From contig NZ_JABX01000011.1 in the NCBI RefSeq assembly GCF_001469165.1, positions 62,001 to 126,000 on the forward strand: DNA of 64,000 bases. The letters run 5' to 3'. Shown piece by piece: positions 26,859-35,996 of the stretch; position 1 is the first letter of the stretch; the number at the start of each line of letters is the position of its first letter. The DNA is from Thiohalocapsa sp. ML1 (GTDB lineage Bacteria > Pseudomonadota > Gammaproteobacteria > Chromatiales > Chromatiaceae). The notes below the pieces were generated by a model. That model saw only the letters and a list, made by a program, of their open reading frames with translations, ran no database searches and was not told the origin of the DNA. Both the position numbers and the translations under genes were made by a program.

Positions 26859-27841
26859 GTGCGCGTGGGTCCGGATTCAGCCCTGTACCCGGGCCGCGCG
26901 CCCGATCGCATCGACGGGCTCGATGTCGGCGACGGGCACAGGCTCTTCGTCGCTGAATTCGGCCCGCCGGACGCGGCCCCTGCGCTGTTCCTGCACGGCG
27001 GCCCGGGCTCCGGCTGCGACCCGTGGCAGGTGCGGCTCTTTCATCCGACCCGCTGGCGGCTGATCCTGCCGGACCAGCGCGGCGCCGGCGACTCCACGCC
27101 CGGCGGCGCCCTGCACGCCAACGACAGCGCGGCGCTGGTGGCGGACCTGGAGCGGCTGCGCGAGCACTTGGGGTCACGCGCTGGCTCGTCCACGGCGGCT
27201 CCTGGGGTGCAACGCTCGCCATCGAGTACGCCAAGCGCCATCCCGCCCGGGTGCAGGCGCTCGTGCTGCGCGGGGTGTTTCTGGCCAGAGCCGAGGACCT
27301 GGAATGGTTCGCCGGTACGGGCGGCATCGCCCGGCAACTGCCGCAAGCCTATGCCGAGCTGCACGGCGCGCTCGGGCTCCCGCCGGGTGCGGGGCTCGCG
27401 GGGCTGCTTGACGCACTGCACGTGCGCCTCGCCGAGGCGGACCCGCACATCGCCTTCGCCGCCGCACAGGCCTGGACGGCGTGGGAGGCGGCGGTCATGG
27501 GCATGGCGCCGCGCGAGGTGCCGCCCGACACGCCCGCGGGCCGAGCTCAGCGCGAGCGGCGCATCGGGCGCAACCGTATCCACGTGCATTACTGCCGCGC
27601 GGGCTTTTTCCTCGGCCCGCGCGGCTGTCTCGACGGCATTGAGGCCTTGTCCGAGCTGCCGGTGACGCTGGTGCACGGCGGCGCTGACCCGGTGTGCCGG
27701 CCGGAGGGCGCCCGGCTGCTCGCGGGGCTGCTGCCGAACGCGACGCTCAACCTCGTGCCCGGCGCCGGGCACCTTGCGCAGGACCCGGCGCTGGCCCCGG
27801 CGCTGCGCTACGCGCTGGACGCGGCGCTGGCCGCGGACTGA
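26859..27841 (+). pseudogene. pip: proline iminopeptidase, single-base frameshift
   Basis: An alpha/beta-hydrolase (peptidase S33) that removes N-terminal Pro from peptides. The first part (26859-27170) carries the oxyanion segment FLHGGPGSGCDPW and the LPDQRGAGDSTP hallmark. The Ser elbow VHGGSWGATLA and the His region VPGAGHLA lie in a different frame that runs to 27841. The join falls in a run of four G at 27170-27173; five G would restore LREHLGVTRWLVHGG exactly. So the gene is either freshly inactivated or the base was lost in sequencing or assembly. All catalytic residues are present. Confidence 0.9.
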
Positions 27842-27868
27842 GCATCGCGCGGGCAGCCGCGGCGCCGT

Positions 27869-28807
27869 TCAGAAGTCGTCGTTGACGTGCAGAAAGCTCG
27901 CGAAGCGCGGCAGCCCGTGCCGGGTCAGCCCGTGGTGCTTGAAGCTCACGCGGCTGCCGACAGGTGGCGGCGCCTCGCGCTCGGCGTCGGTAAAGCCCGT
28001 GCCGATGCGAAAGCGCCTGCCGTCCGGCAGCTCCACCAGCAGCGCGCCGAGCCGGCCCGCGTGCTTGCCGCGGCCGGGCAGGTGCCCGACCACCCGCGCG
28101 TCGCCCTCCTGGAAAGCCTTCACCTTCAGCAGATCGTCGCTGCGCCCCGGCCGATACGGCGCGTCGATGCGCCGCAGCATCAGGCCCTCGCCGCCGGCCG
28201 CCGTCACCTCCGCGAGCCGCGCCTGCAATGCGGCGTCGTCGCTGACGGGCACCTGCTCCAGCAGCACCACATGCGCGTTGCCGGCCGCGGCGACGAGCCG
28301 TTCCAGCACCGCAAGCCTGGCCCGGAAGTCCCCCGCGCCGCCCGGCAGATCGAACAGCATGTAGCGCATGTCGCGCCAGGTCTCGGGGTCGGGCTCAAGG
28401 CGCCGGGCCGCGCCGGAGGCCTCCGCAAAGCGCCCGCGGCCGAGCCACAGCTCGCCGTCCAGCGGCACCGGCGGCAGGCCCGCCGTGAACCAATCCGGCG
28501 CCCGAATCAGATGCCCGCCGCGGGTGATGAGCCGCGAGCCGTCCCAGTAGGCCCGCACGCCGTCGAGCTTCTCGCTCATGAGATAGCCGCCGAGCCCGAC
28601 GCCCGGCGCATAGACGTCCGCCAAGGCTAGCGCCGGCTTTGCGATGCCGACCCGCCGCTCGGCATCCGGCGGTGCTCCGCGCGCGGACTCGCCCGCCTGC
28701 AGGGCAGCGTCGTCGCCCGCCGCGGATTGGGTGCGCAGCAGCGACGCCAACAGCAACAGCCCGACGCAGGCGTTGTGGCGGCGCGCGGAAAAGACGCGAT
28801 CTGTCAT
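27869..28807 (-). CDS. exported ATP-dependent DNA ligase (LigE type)
   Basis: 312 residues. The nucleotidyltransferase motif I is MSEKLDGVRAYWDG (Lys is adenylated), with LDGELWLGRGRF as motif III, GEGLMLRR as motif IV and DLLKVKAF as motif V, followed by a small OB domain. Minimal ligases of this kind (LigE) carry a signal peptide and act in the periplasm, possibly on incoming DNA. Here NACVGLLLLASLLRTQSAAG fits such a signal. The ATG at 28807 has GGGGAG 8 bases upstream. Convergent with pip. Confidence 0.88.
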   Translation of the reverse strand: MTDRVFSARRHNACVGLLLLASLLRTQSAAGDDAALQAGESARGAPPDAERRVGIAKPALALADVYAPGVGLGGYLMSEKLDGVRAYWDGSRLITRGGHLIRAPDWFTAGLPPVPLDGELWLGRGRFAEASGAARRLEPDPETWRDMRYMLFDLPGGAGDFRARLAVLERLVAAAGNAHVVLLEQVPVSDDAALQARLAEVTAAGGEGLMLRRIDAPYRPGRSDDLLKVKAFQEGDARVVGHLPGRGKHAGRLGALLVELPDGRRFRIGTGFTDAEREAPPPVGSRVSFKHHGLTRHGLPRFASFLHVNDDF

Positions 28808-29108
28808 GGGCGGGGCTCCCCGGGGTGTGCGTGGCCACCCGCGTGTTGATGTACACGTGGGGACCTTGCGCTTGCGCCGGGTGCGATGCAACCCCCGTTC
28901 GTCGCCCGACCCTTGTGTCAGGCTGGATCAGCATCGCCGATGCCGCGCGACAGATTGCGACGTTCGCCGCGTCGCAAAACCACTGTCAGCGCCTCGGACA
29001 TTCATCGGCGCGCTACACTGGCCGGACTGAGCCGGGCGTTGCCGCGCCTGCCCGACTGCCATCGACACTTGGGGGCAACGGCAGGCTCCCCGGCATGCAA
29101 GCCCCGCC
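28808..29108. other. intergenic region, nothing assigned
   Basis: 300 bp between the divergent ligase gene and the gene at 29109. It should contain both promoters, but I see no confident -35/-10 pair, repeat or hairpin. Confidence 0.45.
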
Positions 29109-29615
29109 ATGAAGAAGCCGCGCTCACGCACCACCTTGCCACCGCGACAGTCCGACAACGATCATCGGCGACTGGACTCAGCCCCCGACCCCGCACGCAT
29201 CCAATGGCTGCTCGGGCATGCACGCTATCGTGGCCGCGGGAAGCACAAGGGCAGCCCCGCGGCCTTCGGCCTGGAGCCGGAGCCGAAAGGCGACGCGACC
29301 TTGTGCGATGACCATGCCGGCTTCCTGCCGGATGCCGCGCCATCGATCCCGCGACTGCTCACGCGCGGCATCTCCGCAGGCCTGATCGGCCCCGGTGCCC
29401 GCATGCTTTGGACGGTCGGCGACGACGGTTGGATTTTCGAGGCTCGCATCACGAACAGCGAACAGTCGGAGTATCACGGCTATCCCGTGCGCCAAACCGA
29501 GGCCATCGCCGAAAAGGTGTACCAACGTTTTGTTGCTTGGGCAGCAGCGCACGGTGGCGCTGCGGATCAGCAGGCGGCGACACTATGTCAGCAGCTCTAT
29601 GGGTTCAGAACATGA
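29109..29615 (+). CDS. hypothetical protein, first gene of a coupled pair
   Basis: 168 residues, no signal peptide; not recognised. The N terminus is basic (MKKPRSRTTLPPR), with a central LLGHARYRGRGKHKG segment and a compact fold ending WIFEARITNSEQSEYHGYPV and a helix-rich tail. Its last codons overlap the next start by ATGA, so the two products are probably made together. By position it may be an antidote, substrate or partner of the ImmA/IrrE-like protein. Confidence 0.7.
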   Translation: MKKPRSRTTLPPRQSDNDHRRLDSAPDPARIQWLLGHARYRGRGKHKGSPAAFGLEPEPKGDATLCDDHAGFLPDAAPSIPRLLTRGISAGLIGPGARMLWTVGDDGWIFEARITNSEQSEYHGYPVRQTEAIAEKVYQRFVAWAAAHGGAADQQAATLCQQLYGFRT

Positions 29616-30934
29616 ATACGCTCTCGCTTACAGTCGCCCCGCCTGAGGCGTGCTCGCCGGAGGAGCCCGGTCGGATCCGACTTGCGGTAGGCGACATCGT
29701 TCTCACGCGCCTGCTGCGGCAACCGGGCAGCCGGCTCGATGAGGCGCTGATTGCTGCACCGGACGCTCTGGCCTTCTGGCTCTGCGATCACTGGTGGCGG
29801 CTCCGCTGGGAGACGATCCCGCAAGGCAGGCAGCCCGCGGACTGGCGCTTGGCGCATGAGCTGACATCCGTGGGGGGCGGTTTTGCCTGGCCACGTATCT
29901 CCATCTGGGGCGATGCCGATCGGGTGGGACTGCTCGGTCGCGCCGACCCGGTCGGCGTCGTCGGACCGGTGCGCTATCTGACCGACGCGCTTGTCTATGT
30001 GGAGGCGTCCGGCTTCGAGGGCGAGGTCGACCGATTTCTGGACCGCGTCGCCGATGAGCACAGCGGCTTCGGCTCCGATCGCGTCGCGCTACGTGCCCTG
30101 ATCACAGCCCTGCGACAGGAGCGGTGCGACCCGGAGGTCGCGCTCTGGCGCCGCCTGGAGGCGCGCTTGGGCTACGACCCGGACGCAGGTCCAGACGAAG
30201 TGGTCGAAGCCGTCGGCGAGCTTGCCGCCGAGTGCGGACTAGCGGGCGTCGAGGAGGCCGTCGCCGCGACGCCCGGGGCCGAGGCGCCGTCACTGCTGGT
30301 GGACGCAATCGCGCGGGCGAAGAGAACGGGACACGCCTGCGACTTCTCAGGTGTGCTCGCCGCCGTCTCGCCGGCGCGACCATTGGGCTCCGACCCCCCC
30401 TGGATGGCGGCGGAGGCCGCCGCGGCCGGGGTCCGCGCCGCGTTCGGTGTTGCACCTGGCCCCATCAAGCCGACAGACCTCGGCGAGATCCTCGGGACGA
30501 GCCGGTACAGCTTCCGGAATACGCCGCGCCGCGATGAGCGGCCCTATGGCCTGCGCGTCCACGCCAGCGGCAGCGTCGCGCGCCAGCGTGTATCGCTTCG
30601 GACCCGTTCGCCGCAGGCCCGTCGATTCGAGCTCTGCCGCGCGCTGGGGGATGCACTTTGGTCGCCGTCGGACACCCTTGGTCCCCTCGCGGATACGGCG
30701 ACCGACAGGCAGAAATTCCAGCGCGCCTTCGCTCAGAGCCTGCTTTGCCCGTATGAGGACCTACGTGGGTTTCTGGCCACCGACCAACCCACCGAGGACG
30801 ACATCGAGGCCGCGGCGACGCACTTTCACGTCAACCCGAGCGTCATTACGACCTTGCGTTGGAACAAAGGCCAGCGGGTGTCGGACAAGACAGGAGGCGC
30901 CGACGATGTCGCGGATCGCCTGGAAGCCGCCTAA
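29612..30934 (+). CDS. ImmA/IrrE-like protein without the HExxH motif
   Basis: 440 residues. The C-terminal half follows the ImmA/IrrE layout: QARRFELCRALGDALW takes the place of the zinc helix (expected RRFTLAHELGH), then DRQKFQRAFAQSLLCPYEDL and the closing HFHVNPSVITTLRWNKG. The HExxH metal site is replaced by CRALGD, so this is probably not a protease. The N-terminal half (about 1-220) is unassigned, with a Trp-rich region (FWLCDHWWRLRWETIP). Translationally coupled to the 168-residue protein. Such pairs behave like toxin-antitoxin or defence modules, but no function is shown. Confidence 0.65.
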   Translation: MNTLSLTVAPPEACSPEEPGRIRLAVGDIVLTRLLRQPGSRLDEALIAAPDALAFWLCDHWWRLRWETIPQGRQPADWRLAHELTSVGGGFAWPRISIWGDADRVGLLGRADPVGVVGPVRYLTDALVYVEASGFEGEVDRFLDRVADEHSGFGSDRVALRALITALRQERCDPEVALWRRLEARLGYDPDAGPDEVVEAVGELAAECGLAGVEEAVAATPGAEAPSLLVDAIARAKRTGHACDFSGVLAAVSPARPLGSDPPWMAAEAAAAGVRAAFGVAPGPIKPTDLGEILGTSRYSFRNTPRRDERPYGLRVHASGSVARQRVSLRTRSPQARRFELCRALGDALWSPSDTLGPLADTATDRQKFQRAFAQSLLCPYEDLRGFLATDQPTEDDIEAAATHFHVNPSVITTLRWNKGQRVSDKTGGADDVADRLEAA

Positions 30935-30940
30935 TGCAGC

Positions 30941-31143
30941 AGCGCCAAGGACGAACAGGCCGATCGGGTGTTGCACCTGCGGTTCGAGAACCCGGGCAAC
31001 GACCAGATCCGCAGCTTCCATCTCACCGACGAGGGCGGGATGACGCGGCTCAACCCGAGACGCATCGACGAGGACTACGACATGCGCGGACACCTTTTTT
31101 CCAGAAAGGCGTCCATGCCGGCGGCGGTTGGCGTTCTTCGCTG
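30941..31143 (+). pseudogene. gene fragment of unknown family
   Basis: Directly after the stop, and in the same frame, is a protein-like stretch without a start: ADRVLHLRFENPGNDQIRSF, then HLTDEGGMTRLNPRRIDEDY. It ends at 31143. I do not recognise the family; the composition is clearly coding, so it looks like the remains of a neighbouring gene. Confidence 0.45.
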
Positions 31144-32268
31144 ATCCGTAAGGCAACGAATGGCCGCGCTCCAGATCCCGGGGCACCCGCCGCTGGTCAA
31201 GACGTCGCTTCCGTGTGCGGTGCGCCCTTCTGCTGAGCGGGGATGTGCTGCAACCGCATCGTAAGCGGCAACGATGGAAGCTTTGGCGCGGAAATCAGGA
31301 CGCGGAAGACAGGGCAAGTACCGGGGCGAGTACCACGAGTATCCTCTAGCCGCGCCGTGCGCGGAGCGGCGGCGCGCCCCTCAACTCCGGAAAATCAGTA
31401 ACCTGCCCCGGAGCTTCGAGCTCCCAAGTCAACTGTCCCCGGAGCTCGCTACCTTAGCTGGCCGCCGGAGCCCCGTGCGGCCTTGACCGCGCATCCTGAA
31501 GTCACTACGACTGTAGTTACCAGTAGTTACCATCGGACGGAATTCGCGTGTTCGAGTGGGATGAGCAGAAGCGGCAAGGCAACATCGCGCGGCACGGCAT
31601 CACTTCATCGACGTCTTGCCGCTGTGCTCCATTTAGTGGACCCCAAGGGCTCGATTCGCTTGGGTTCGTTGCGACCTCGATAAAGCTCCCAATCTTCCAG
31701 CAGATCTTCTCCGTGAAGATCATGCCGCTCCGATACATGCCGGAGCGCTCGCTTTGGAAGCTTCCTCTGCACGACCCCCGTCATACCTCACCTGTGATCT
31801 CACACTCTCCATACTTCGCATGAAAGTGGCGCGGTGAGAGATCATTCCAGTACATGGCGATGATGATTCCAAGGAACCTGCTGATTGCTGGCATAGTTGC
31901 AGATAAGTGTTTGTGCGCCCAACGTTCAGGCCAGGGCAGCGCACGCCAGCGGTGACCCCGCAAATCAGCACAAGGCCCGTGGGGCGCGCTCGCTTCTTGG
32001 CCGAAAGTTAGGCATTCTCTATGCGTTCCTTGGTTCTGGAGTTGAGTAACCTGTTCCCGGAACTCACGATTCTGGCCGGTGTCACGTCTGAATTAAGTAA
32101 ACTGTCCCCGGAATTCGCGCCCGAGCCGACCTACGGGCGCGGGCGGGTGCGACCACGGATCGAGCATGGCGCTCTCCTGGGATGCCTAGGTCGTCTCGAA
32201 CCTCGGTTCCGAGCGCCGCGAGGGCACCGGCGACGGGTAGGTCGGCGGCGACAAGGCGCTTGAGGCGA
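31144..32268. other. 1.1-kb gene-poor region with debris
   Basis: Apart from the BrnT fragment annotated separately, I find no supported gene. Similar short phrases recur: AACCTGCCCCGGAGCTTCGA, CAACTGTCCCCGGAGCTC and AAACTGTCCCCGGAATTC (around 31400, 31430, 32095). These look like the ends of degraded mobile or repeat elements. Confidence 0.45.
31548..31640 (+). pseudogene. BrnT toxin, N-terminal remnant
   Basis: From a GTG: MFEWDEQKRQGNIARHGI, the conserved opening of BrnT ribonuclease toxins. After ARHGI the homology shifts frame (HFIDVLPL) and then stops. A second fragment of the same DNA (CGACGTCTTGCCGCTGTGCT) is found at about 32612. Confidence 0.7.
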
Positions 32269-32361
32269 AAGGGCCAAGCGCCGAGGGCCAAGCGCTGAGG
32301 GCCAAGCGCTGAGGGTCAAGTGCCGAGGTAGCCCTCCTCGGCCCTTGGACGTCGGCCCTTT
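32269..32361. repeat. heptamer repeat array
   Basis: GGGCCAAGCGCCGAGGGCCA and similar units, then an inverted CCTCCTCGGCCCTTGG block. Two arms could pair. Same family as the array at 2512. Confidence 0.8.
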
Positions 32362-32452
32362 TGTTTGCGGCAACGAGCGGCCGGCGAAAGATTAAGCGCC
32401 GTGCCCTGGTCGGTCTGAGGTTCTGCCTCGCTGGATTGCTTGACGTCGCTAA

Positions 32453-32590
32453 ACGCTTGCAGACGAGTCAAGTTTGGAGCGGCGGACTGGCCAGGTGCGT
32501 CGGGATCGGGATCGGGATTGGGATTGGGACCGGTCGCCACTCGGTTCGATTTCGATAGCGATAGCGCTAGCGCTAGCGATGAGCACGACC
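32453..32590 (+). repeat. dispersed element B, copy 3
   Basis: Complete copy, beginning CGCTTGCAGACGAGTCAAGT, then GGCGGACTGGCCAGGTGCGT, GGGATCGG runs and the hexamer core TTCGATTTCGATAGCGATAG, ending GAGCACGACC. It is followed by a second scrap of the BrnT region. Confidence 0.85.
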
Positions 32591-32661
32591 CGGCACGGCA
32601 TCTAGCTCGCCGACGTCTTGCCGCTGTGCTCAAACCCCGATGCCCTCCTGCTCAAGGCGAA

Positions 32662-33495
32662 TCAGTCCTTCTCGGGGTCCACGCCGAGCGCCCGCAGCCG
32701 AGCTGCCAAGGCCTGCGCGCGTTGGCGCTCGACTTCCGCCTGCCGGGCCTCGGCCTCGGCGCGCGCCCGCTCCCGCTGCCACCCGGGGAACGCGAACTCG
32801 GCATAGACGGGGTCACCGATGAGCGCGGCATCCCCCGGCCGGCGCAGCAGATCAGCCACGCGGAAGCGAAAGCCCGGCAGCACCGCGGAGGCGATCACGC
32901 CGTCCACCTCCGGCAGCGGCTGGTAGAGCCCGGACGCGGCATCGCGACTGTAGAAGGCCCGCAGCCCCGGGTCCGCATGCAGGATGTAGTACTCGGGCAC
33001 GCCGCCGGCGGCGTACTCGCCCTTCTTCTGCTTGGCGTCGCGGTCGATATCGGCCTGCTTGCGATCCGACAAGGCCTCGATGCAAAGGTCGTAGACGCCG
33101 CGGTAGGAATTGTCTTCGAGTCGCAGTGGTTGGGGATTGGCGTGGCACACCACGGCCATGTCGGGCCGGCGGATCACGGTGCCCGCGGGCAATGGCAGAC
33201 GAAAGCCCATGTCCAGCCCGGTGAGATCGGCGATGGGACGACTGGCCAGGAAGGTCCGCAGCAGCGACAACAGCCAGGCGTAGATCAGAAAGGTCTCCTG
33301 ATTCGACACCGGCTTCACCTCCAGCACGCCGTTGTTCCATTCGTAGCAGATGTCCGACTGGCCGTAGTAGTCGCGCCAGTAGACCTCCTCCGAGACGCGG
33401 CGGCCGGCCTCGCAGGGCGGTTCCGACACCGGTGCACGCGCGCGCCGTGGCGGCGGCCGGGCGGTCGAGGCGGGGACGAGGGTGTGGTCGGACAT
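32662..33495 (-). CDS. Uma2-family (DUF820) nuclease-like protein
   Basis: 277 residues. Uma2 proteins have a PD-(D/E)XK fold; most are uncharacterised, with assumed endonuclease roles. The core is visible: RRPDMAVVC (PD), DLCIEALSDRKQADIDRDAK (E with following basic residues) and KKGEYAAGGVPEYYILH, the family hallmark. A charged helix (RERARAEAEARQAEVERQRA) at the C terminus probably forms a coiled coil. GGAG lies 7 bases before the ATG. Another Uma2 gene is at 45614. Confidence 0.88.
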   Translation of the reverse strand: MSDHTLVPASTARPPPRRARAPVSEPPCEAGRRVSEEVYWRDYYGQSDICYEWNNGVLEVKPVSNQETFLIYAWLLSLLRTFLASRPIADLTGLDMGFRLPLPAGTVIRRPDMAVVCHANPQPLRLEDNSYRGVYDLCIEALSDRKQADIDRDAKQKKGEYAAGGVPEYYILHADPGLRAFYSRDAASGLYQPLPEVDGVIASAVLPGFRFRVADLLRRPGDAALIGDPVYAEFAFPGWQRERARAEAEARQAEVERQRAQALAARLRALGVDPEKD

Positions 33496-33958
33496 CGTGA
33501 TCTCCGGGCGCGTCGCGGTGCCGGCTCGGTGTTGGATGAGCATAGCATGCACGCGGCCCGGAGCCCGCGCCGCGGCGGCGCGCCGACAGGCAAGCCGCGC
33601 TATCGGGGCTCAACATCAAGCCGTCCCTGCTGGCGGAGGCGATTGAGCAGGGGGAACCGTTGTTTCAGTGAGATCCCGGCCGGCCGTCGCCCTCGTGTGC
33701 TCGTGTGGCCGCGCTGCACGGGCAAGTCGCGTTGGTCCGGCGAGTCCGGCGTAACCGAGCGGGACCGTCGGCGGTTCGGTCTTGTGCTTGCTCCAACGCC
33801 CCCGCGTGGCGATGCCCCCGAACGATCGCGCCGATCCATCCGGACCATTGGCGCCGCTGCCTGCCTGTGGACTAAGCTTCGGAGGTTGCGATGCCAGCGC
33901 GCGGCCATGGCGTCCGCGGCGCTCCGACAGGCCACGTTAATGACCGAGGATCAGGACC
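33496..33958. other. intergenic region upstream of the Fe-S gene
   Basis: 463 bp. A short stretch on the plus strand reads LNIKPSLLAEAIEQGEPLFQ before a stop at about 33679, possibly the end of a lost gene. No rubrerythrin gene, often found here in similar clusters, is present. Confidence 0.4.
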
Positions 33959-35293
33959 ATGGCAACCACGCGCGAGGGCAGCCTCGAGGCGCCGATTCGG
34001 CACCCCATCGACTGGCAGAGCCCGGAGTTCTACGACGAGGGCGCGCTGAACCAAGAGCTGGAGCGGGTGTTCGACATCTGCCACGGCTGCCGGCGCTGCG
34101 TGAGCCTGTGTCAGGCCTTTCCGACCCTGTTCGATCTGGTGGACAACTCCGAGTCTCTGGAGGTTGACGGCGTCGCCAAGGCGGATTACGTCAAGGTGGT
34201 CGATCACTGCTACCTGTGCGACCTCTGCTACATGACCAAGTGTCCCTACGTGCCGCCGCACGAGTGGAACCTGGACTTCCCGCACCTGATGCTGCGCGCG
34301 AAGGCCGTCAAGTACAAAAAGGGCGAGGTCAAGCTGCGCGACAAGCTGCTGACCAGCACGGACCTGGTGGGCTCGCTGGCGGGCATCCCGGTGGTGAGCG
34401 GGCTGGTCAACGCCGCGCTCAAGCACGCCGCCGGCCGCGAGCTGGTGGAGACCGTGCTGCAGGTGGACAAGACCGCGCGGCTGCCGGAGTACCACTCGGA
34501 TACGCTCCGCAAGCGCCACAAGCACCTCATCGGCCGCTCCGCCCACGGCGAGCCCGCCGGCCCCACGACGGGCAAGGTGGCGCTGTTCGCGACCTGCTAC
34601 GGCAACTACAACGAGCCCGGCGTCAACGATGACCTGATCGCCGTGTTCGAGCACAACGGCATCCCCGTGACCTTGGCCGACAAGGAGCGCTGTTGCGGCA
34701 TGCCGAAGCTGGAGCTTGGCGACCTCGCCGCGGTGGACAAGGCGAAGCAGGCCAACATCCCGGTGCTGAAGGCGTTGGTGGACGATGGCTGGGACATCGT
34801 GGCGCCGGTGCCGTCCTGCGTGCTGATGTTCAAGCAGGAGCTGCCGCTCATGTATCCGGACGACCCGGACGTGCAGGCGGTCAAGGCTGCAATGTTCGAC
34901 CCCTTTGAATACCTGATGCTGCGGCACAAGCACGGCAAGCTGAACACCGCGTTCGCGAAGCCGCTGGGCAAGGTGGTCTATCAGGCCTCCTGCCATCAGC
35001 GGGTGCAGAACATCGGGCAGAAGACCCGCGAGGCCCTGGCCCTGGTGCCGGACACGACCGTGGAGATCATCGAGCGCTGCTCGGGCCACGACGGAACCTA
35101 TGCCGTGAAGGCGGAGTTCCACGCGGCGTCCATGAAGATCGTCCGCCCCGTCGCGACCCGCGTGCAGCAGGCCGCGGCCGACCACTTCGGTAGCGACTGC
35201 CCGATGGCCGGCGCGCACATCGCCCATGCCTTGGCGCGCGACGGCGAGCAGCAGCACCCCATCACGCTGCTGCGCATGGCCTACGGGCTCTGA
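33959..35293 (+). CDS. Fe-S oxidoreductase with CCG domains (GlpC/HdrD-like)
   Basis: 444 residues. Two [4Fe-4S] motifs, CHGCRRCVSLC and CYLCDLCYMTKC, are followed by two Cys-rich CCG-type modules (ERCCGMPKLELG and ERCSGHDGTYA). This is the layout of electron-transfer subunits such as GlpC and the heterodisulfide-reductase D family. The next gene encodes a DUF3501 protein, and this pair usually accompanies a rubrerythrin, suggesting a role in peroxide reduction or redox stress; the partner is missing here. No membrane segment, so cytoplasmic. AGGA precedes the ATG. Confidence 0.9.
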   Translation: MATTREGSLEAPIRHPIDWQSPEFYDEGALNQELERVFDICHGCRRCVSLCQAFPTLFDLVDNSESLEVDGVAKADYVKVVDHCYLCDLCYMTKCPYVPPHEWNLDFPHLMLRAKAVKYKKGEVKLRDKLLTSTDLVGSLAGIPVVSGLVNAALKHAAGRELVETVLQVDKTARLPEYHSDTLRKRHKHLIGRSAHGEPAGPTTGKVALFATCYGNYNEPGVNDDLIAVFEHNGIPVTLADKERCCGMPKLELGDLAAVDKAKQANIPVLKALVDDGWDIVAPVPSCVLMFKQELPLMYPDDPDVQAVKAAMFDPFEYLMLRHKHGKLNTAFAKPLGKVVYQASCHQRVQNIGQKTREALALVPDTTVEIIERCSGHDGTYAVKAEFHAASMKIVRPVATRVQQAAADHFGSDCPMAGAHIAHALARDGEQQHPITLLRMAYGL

Positions 35294-35328
35294 CCCCGGC
35301 CCCGAACCAAACCCCGGAGACACCCCCG

Positions 35329-35910
35329 ATGCAAGCACTGACCCGCGACGACCTGATGAGCCTGGAGCTTTACGCCGAGCGACGTGCAGACTTCCGCGCC
35401 CGGGTGATGGCGCACAAGGAGCACCGGCGCGTGCCCGTCGGCGCCCACGCGACGCTGTACTTCGAGGACCGGCTGACCATGCAGTACCAGGTGCAGGAGA
35501 TGCTGCGGGCCGAGCGCATCTTCGAGGCCGCCGGTATCCAGGAGGAGCTCGACGCCTACAATCCGTTGATCCCGGACGGCAACAACTGGAAGGCCACCTT
35601 CATGGTGGAGATCGAGGACGCCGACGAGCGTCGCGACGCCCTCGCGCGCCTGATCGGCATTGAAGACCGGATCTGGCTGCGGGCGGGCAACGGGGACCGC
35701 GTCTACGCCGTCGCTGACGAGGACCTGGAGCGCCAGAACGACGAGAAGACCTCGTCGGTCCACTTCGTGCGCTTCCAACTGGCCGACGCGAGCATCGCTG
35801 CGGTCAAGGCCGGCGCACCGATCCGCGTCGGCATCGACCATCCGGAGTACACCTTCGAGGCCGACCTCGACGAGGCCCAGCGCGCGGCCCTCGCGGCGGA
35901 TCTGGACTGA
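35329..35910 (+). CDS. DUF3501 family protein
   Basis: 193 residues, full length. DUF3501 is a conserved protein of unknown function almost always adjacent to the CCG-domain Fe-S protein and often rubrerythrin. Recognisable features are LMSLELYAERRADFRARVMA, the AHKEHRRVPVGAHATLYFED core and RAERIFEAAGIQEELDAYNP. No cofactor motif or membrane segment is visible. It lies 35 bp after the Fe-S gene in the same direction, so an operon is very likely. Confidence 0.93.
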   Translation: MQALTRDDLMSLELYAERRADFRARVMAHKEHRRVPVGAHATLYFEDRLTMQYQVQEMLRAERIFEAAGIQEELDAYNPLIPDGNNWKATFMVEIEDADERRDALARLIGIEDRIWLRAGNGDRVYAVADEDLERQNDEKTSSVHFVRFQLADASIAAVKAGAPIRVGIDHPEYTFEADLDEAQRAALAADLD

Positions 35911-35996
35911 CTTTTCCCGACCCCGCAGCGCCGGCACCAGCGCCGCCTGCCGGTCTGCCCAGCCGCCGGCCGCGCTAGCGGCCCAGCCCAGCGAGA

